Assembly (NCBI GenBank): GCA_027563935.2
Contig: CM050451.1
Span: forward strand, 101,149,565-101,213,564
Reading direction: 5' to 3'
Origin: Costus lasius
Taxonomy: Eukaryota > Streptophyta > Magnoliopsida > Zingiberales > Costaceae
Length of the DNA stretch: 64,000 bases
The position numbers and the translations under genes were made by a program. How positions within the stretch are numbered: position 1 is the stretch's first letter; each line of letters begins with the position of its first letter. Under the pieces are notes generated by a model. It worked only from the letters and a program-made list of their open reading frames with translations. It had not been told where the DNA came from and made no database searches. Below, piece by piece: positions 58,560 to 64,000 of this stretch.

Positions 58560-58985
58560 ATTTAATCCACAATCCCTAATTGGATTTGAATCTCAACACT
58601 AATTAGGCCCATGGAAATAAATCCTTATTGGATTAGGATTAGAGCCCAACACAATGAGCCTTATCCAAATCCAATTCTCTTTAGGATTTGAATCCTAGTT
58701 GGATTAGGATTTGCGCCCAACCACTATGGGCCTTATCCAAATCTAATTCTCATTATGATTTGAATCCTAGTTGGATTAGGATTTGCGCCCAACCACTGTG
58801 GGCCTTATCCAAATCTAATTCTCATTAGGATTTGAATCCTAATTAGATTAGAATTCTCATCACTAGTGGAATTAGAATTCCAACTCCTAATTGAATTAGG
58901 ATTCCAACTCCTAGTTAGATTAGGATTCCAATTCCTAATAGGATTAGGATTCCAACTCTTAATTAGATTAGGATTCGAATCCAAC
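58560..58985 (-). repeat. 72-bp and 24-bp tandem repeats in the Copia-B LTR
   Basis: 72-bp units recur at 58639, 58711 and 58783 (core GCGCCCAACCACT). They are followed by 24-bp units (GGATTCCAACTCCTA) near 58875, 58899, 58923, 58947 and 58971. Both are built from GGATTAGGATT-type text, so the short unit may derive from the long one. Confidence 0.9.
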
Positions 58986-59990
58986 ATGGTATATAATCCC
59001 TTGTTCAAGTCCAACTTGACTAGGATACATATACAAACTCATGAATCCCAATTGGACTCAGATTCAACCATGAATCTGTCTTGGACTCAGAATAATGAAC
59101 TCAAATATATTCCAAGATTTCCAGATCATAAAACAACGTCAAGAGTCTATTGCGTGTGACCCGGTAGGATCCTAATGACGATAGCAATGATGATTGAATA
59201 TCATCATAAGTAGTGAGAGGTATCTAGCAACACATCACTACTACCCATGTCATAGGACTTAAGTCATCTGGCAACAACTCCCTAACACGCAACGAGGATT
59301 CCCATGCATTCTAGATCCCTTTGCCTAAACTGATATCCTGCCATTGGATTAGTCTCAAGTTTATTATCCAATGCATTGGTCATGACTTAACTAGTGTGGC
59401 CACACATTCCTGTCATGCACCAATAAGGTGGGGCGCCCCGAGTGGATATCATGCTTCCTCTGAAGGAAGGGGCAAATCCTACTATTGGTCATCCATGTCT
59501 CTACATGACTTATGACATGCCCAATGACAGTCGTTTTGATCTCCCAATTACGGAGAGACGTAAGACTGTATTAAAGCATACCCATCATCAAATCTAGACA
59601 CGAATACCTCAAGTCTAAGGATCAATGCAAACCTCTTGCATGTGAGATTGACTTGTTGACTAGACAAATCAATCCTCACGATGGATCACTCCAGTGCATC
59701 CAATGCACCTGTATGTCTGCGTTACTGTGCCCCGCACCTAACCAGCCCATACACCAGTCTCACATGTACCAAAGCTGTCCCATATCTGCTAAGGTACCTT
59801 GACTGGGGATAGCTTGTGAGAATGGATCCAATCCAAACTCCTGGGACATTATATATATGCAACTCAATACATCAACGCAGGTAGAGAAGTCTGCATAATA
59901 ACGACCATGCCTTTAATAATTCTATCAAAGTACATTCAAACAATGCCTGACCATGTCCATACATTGGTCTGCAGGGCATATACACCAACA

Positions 59991-62404
59991 ATCTCCCACT
60001 TGCACTAAGACCAAGGGCAACTGATGTTTAATCAGTTCCTATGTCTCTAGTATGACTTATTTAGCTTCCGCTGCACCAGAGGCTACGTCAGTGGGTTTTT
60101 CCAGATTGCTATCTGTGTTTATTTTAACTAGTTTGAATCATCATCTTTATCCATGATCTCCAAGATCAGATGATATTGCTGTAGTACATACTTGAGTGCT
60201 AAGTTCCTTTACACATGCTTACGGCCCCAGTAAGAACTATACTGGACCATCAAGCACCAGGGACTAAATCAAGTTCAAATGAATGAAGCTGCTTCCTTTG
60301 CTGCAACAAGAAGCTGCAGTGTACTCAGCCTTAATTGTAGAATTTGCCACTATGGTTTGCATAAAGCTCTTTCAGCCTACAACACCACATCAAGGCAAAA
60401 CACAAATCCTGGCTGTGAACGATAGTCATTAGACTGGAACGAAGTGTCAGTGTACCCCTGTACACAAAGTTCTTCCTGTCTATCGTAGACTAAAATTCAA
60501 TCCTTTATACTTCCCAAGTACGAAGGGTTGCTTTCACAGCTATCCAGTGTCAAACACTAGGATCTCATTGAAACTTTCTGGCCATGCTCCAAGCACTTGC
60601 CACAAATGGTCTTGTGTACCATACACAAAACATGATCTATCCTGTACAGGATTTTAGACCCATGTTACTACTCTCCAGCTGTGTCATAGGACACAACATC
60701 CTCATGAGAGTCAGACCATATCTCTCTGGAAGGCATCAATATTTGGAATCATCCAATATAAACCTCTCCAGAAAATCTTGGATGAACATAGATTGACTAA
60801 AGGGCAATGACTTTCTTGGATCTCTGTCTATAGATCCTCATGCCTAGGATGTAGGCATCATTCCCTAGGTCATTCTTCTCGAAATATATCTCAAGCCTTT
60901 TCTTCACCATGTGAAGAGCTGAGATGTCATTCCATGTGAGGAGAATATCATCAATCATCTAGAACAAGAAATTATTAAGGTGCTCCCACTGATCTTCTTG
61001 TAAACACAGGATACTTGTATAATACCATGCATATCTTTATGGCGACTTGTATGAAAATATTTTGGCTATTTCCATCTAGACATCCTCTTCCAGACGTCCA
61101 TTAAGAAAAGCAATTTTTCATAACAACACGCTATAACAGAACATGTAATTATAACAAGTAGATACCCAATGGACTTAAACAAAGCTATCGGTGAAAAATT
61201 TCATCACTATCCACCCAGTGGACTTATCTGAAATTTCATTCACTAGCTTGTCATTATAGGTAACAATGTTACTTTCCATGTCTATCTTCCAAGAAGATCC
61301 ACATACAGCCTCTGGTTGTTACCCCTTTGGCGGCTCAATCAAGTCCCACACTTGATTAGCAGACATGGAGTCCATTACGGTTCTTATGGCGCTCAGCCAT
61401 TTCTTGGAATCTAGTCCACTGACCGCTTCCATTTCCTCATAAGTCTTTAGGTTCATCCTTGAAAAATTCGTCATGCCCAGCATATCGAATCGATCCAGAC
61501 TTATGTGGTTCCTGTGTTACTTGAACCTCAGGTTGACCTTCAACCTGCATGTGTGATTCTACTCTCCATTTGTGTCTAACTGTATTGTGGTTGATTTTTG
61601 GACCTTGTCCTAATCAAATCTGCTCCCACTAGCTTCTTTCAAATAGATATCTCCTAAAGAAAGACAGTAGTTTGAGCAACAAATATTTTTGTTCTCATCG
61701 GGATAGAAGTAGCATTCTCAGTGCCCCACAAATACACACTATGGAGTGTCAGAACAGTTGCTTGCATGGCCTCTAAAGGAAGTAAATTTGCATGACTATT
61801 CAAAGGTGGAACCACATCCAATGTGTTCCCTTTTCTTTCTTTGAATTTCACCACACAGTGGTGTTCCAAGTAAGCTGTGAGACAACCCCACACTCCTCAA
61901 GATAGTCATCAAATTCTTCACTTCCCACTTTGATCCAATCAAAGGGTTTTAATAGATTCTCCAATTCGATTCTATACTTCATTTCTTAACTTCTTGGATT
62001 TCTCCAAAGTTACGAGTTGGATATGACATATCCCAACTTAATGAAGTATACCACTTAGTGCTTGTCTCCATGGGTCTACACACATTGCTGTGCACTAGAT
62101 CCAACAAGCATCTAACCTCTCTTTCCTTCCTAAATGAAGGTAGCATCCGTCATCTTGTTCATTAGACAAGGCTCACATATATCATTACCCTGAAAGGATA
62201 ATGATCCCAATAGTCCATGAACTTTTGGATGTGACTTTTGTCTTGTGGCCCAAGAGACAATGCAAAGAGATGGTATTGATTGAATCATTGGATTTGATCT
62301 ATTCAGTGTTACACATAGAACTACAAGCTATTATCAATTGTACTACTACTTTAGAACATTCCAGATTTAAAGAAATACCAATTTATTTCAAACTGAAAAT
62401 CCAT
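59991..62404 (-). pseudogene. Copia-B pol, heavily decayed
   Basis: The PPT (59991-60006, AGTGCAAGTGGGAGAT on the coding strand) is followed by remnants of RNase H (about 60300-60480), RT (an IDDIL remnant near 60950) and integrase (about 61750-62150), in the same order as A1. Many stops and indels interrupt every frame; the longest open stretches are under 80 codons. It aligns to Copia-A pol throughout but only distantly. Confidence 0.8.
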
Positions 62405-63166
62405 TCAAAATAATGGACATAATGTTCTAATACAAAAGCTAGTACATAATAGCAAAGTTCTAGTTGAAGTCTTTGAAGGTAGTGAGATGACATCAACAGC
62501 AGCATCCAATGCTCCGTCCCTGACTCGAAAGTCGATCCCACCAAGCCTTATTGTCCTACTTCTTTTGAGCCCCTGCATATGAAAAACATATGTAAGCTCC
62601 TCATGCGATACCCAGTACCCATGAATAAGAAGTAGACATGAAGACCTCAGTAACATAATACTTGAAGCAGATGGATAACATCCCTTCTTTTGTGCCATGC
62701 TCTTCCTGGGCCTTAATCCATCCTGAAATTTCCATGCATTCCCAGTCTTCCAAAGTTTTAGCTTCGAAGATATGGAACCATAGTCATTCTTGGATTCAGG
62801 CAAATACCCAGAAGATCCAACAACACTCTCTTGATTATTATTTGAAGTGCCCGGTGCGAAGAGACGTTGAAGATGTATGATCATATCATAAATCCCCATC
62901 TCATCACACTCAACCTGGACCTTAGGGGTCATGCACCTCAAAATAAGAGCAGTGTAATGTTCACTATCCACACAATGTTCAAGATAGACATTCCACTCCC
63001 ACTCTGTACAAAAATATATACAGGGCTGGGTTGGAGGTCTTTCAAGAAGATAGATCATATTCTCATGTTCTAGAAGTTTGGACAAAAGTCTGAACCATAT
63101 TGTCCAATTTGTTCCATCCAGTTTATTTTTAAGAAGTTTCAATCTAGGTTCAGGAGATGGAATCAT
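62405..63166 (-). pseudogene. Copia-B gag-like ORF, rearranged
   Basis: 253 codons. The N-terminal 110 residues are copia gag (KLDGTNWTIWFRLLSKLLEHENMIYLLERPP, then MTPKVQ and MIIHLQRLFAP), aligning to the A1 gag start. After that the frame leaves gag. No intact zinc knuckle is seen, and a protease-like remnant appears in another frame. It is open by chance or by a large deletion rather than as a full gag. Confidence 0.7.
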
Positions 63167-64000
63167 CTACAATAAGCAAACAAGCAAAATAAGTACTTTG
63201 ATAAAGCATTTAACAAGGACTTTAAATTAAATGCTATGCTCCCACTATTTCCTTAACAAGTTGATAACTCCCAAAACTCAACTTGGAAATATGTGAGTAG
63301 GATCCTAATTTCACACGAGGTCTCCGCGACTCACGAGGGTGAGTTGAGATGCACAGAGAGTCCCATGCTTCCTTAGGTAGGCATGCCAGCCAATTGTGCC
63401 GCGCACAATTCCTCTTAGTTAAGACAGACTAGGCGCCCTGTGTCCAGCGAGGGCTGGATACAACACAGAACCCTATCCTCTCAACGGCTGCCTCTAGTGA
63501 TTCATCATGTCAGTGACATATGAAAAACTAGTCAAGTCTGGTCCTAACCGTTATGCCCAGGGCCAACGAATTTCCTTGCGAAGGCACGCCCAGGTTAAAA
63601 ACTGGACTGGGGAAATCATTGTCACTGCACACCTCCTAAAGATAAGTGGGTGTGTCCCACGAGGGTGGGAAACAGTTCACAACACCACCGATCGATAGTT
63701 TGATGAGGGCTACGCGTTAGAAGGCTATTTGACTTGATATTTCAATGAGAGTTTTTGCATGTTTATTTTTATTCTTTTCTAGCATGCAGTTTCCCTATGG
63801 TTATGGCAGCAAAGGGAAAAACATCACAGGCATGCTATGGACAAAATAATAAACCATCACAGGCATGCTATTTTGGTCGATATGGTCATAGCCCTTTTCA
63901 TACACATAACTTGTCACGAGCCATGTGACATGTTATCGTGCATCCAAGGGTTGCGAGTCCCTTGAGCAGATCAGCCCATGCCAGAAGCTGAAAGCACGTG
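63167..64000 (-). other. Copia-B leader, cut by window end
   Basis: It aligns patchily to the Copia-A leader, for example GATGCACAGAGAGT at 63349-63362. Hairpins CCAGC/GCTGG (63444-63457) and CCCAC/GTGGG (63656-63669) occupy the same positions as the two Copia-A leader hairpins. The PBS and 5' LTR lie beyond 64000. Confidence 0.75.

Larger units (their letters stand above)
57532..59990 (-). repeat. Copia-B 3' LTR with internal tandem repeats
   Basis: About 2459 bp, from TGTTAGGGAATGCC to ACACCAACA on the plus strand, against a PPT identical in core to that of Copia-A. CTATAAAAG at 58008-58016 (minus strand) is a good TATA box. It shares with Copia-A LTRs the stretch around TATCTAGCAACACATCACT (59220). 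It contains 72-bp repeats (58560-58850) and 24-bp repeats (58875-58985). No coding sequence. Confidence 0.85.

Overview
This window looks like intergenic DNA from a flowering plant. It consists almost entirely of LTR retrotransposons nested inside one another. I found no host gene, tRNA, rRNA or CRISPR array. Evidence for a plant: Ty1/copia and Ty3/gypsy polyproteins with gag, protease, RT, RNase H and integrase domains; chromovirus-type C termini; an Athila-type element with an env-position ORF; and primer-binding sites matching plant initiator tRNA-Met and tRNA-Asp. The species cannot be named from the sequence. Labels used here are my own: Copia-A (copies A1-A6), Copia-B, Copia-C, Gypsy-D, Gypsy-E, Gypsy-F, Gypsy-G, and unclassified segments H and X.

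Left part (1-12563): an old plus-strand Ty3/gypsy element (G) with many stops and frameshifts. Its gag is cut by a Copia-A LTR (A6, 1-1069). Its RT is cut by a 5.1 kb composite insert (X, 3033-8148), which carries two solo Copia-A LTRs in opposite orientation (A4 and A5).

Centre (12564-37063): an LTR-like unit (H) is split by Gypsy-E (12811-36097, minus strand, Athila-like, TSD GCAGT). E is itself split inside its RNase H region by Gypsy-F (19727-30825, minus strand, Tekay/Del-like chromovirus with 3159-bp LTRs, TSD GGCAT). E also has an uninterrupted env-position ORF and a long 3' noncoding region with several repeat families and hairpins.

Right part (37064-64000): a Gypsy-D gag remnant with its probable LTR (minus), a Copia-C gag remnant (plus), then a stack of Copia-A elements. 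A2 (minus) is split in its RT by the almost complete A1 (43202-52354, TSD CCGTC). It is split again in its integrase by A3 (plus, from 53671). A3's gag is in turn split by Copia-B (minus, from 57532 past the window end), whose coding region is badly decayed.

LTR pair differences counted by eye give the order of insertion: E about 11 substitutions in 1308 bp, A1 about 5 in 1727 bp, F about 3 in 3159 bp. This agrees with the nesting. The reading frames of A1, E and F are each open apart from a single stop codon, so all three are recent but probably unable to move by themselves.
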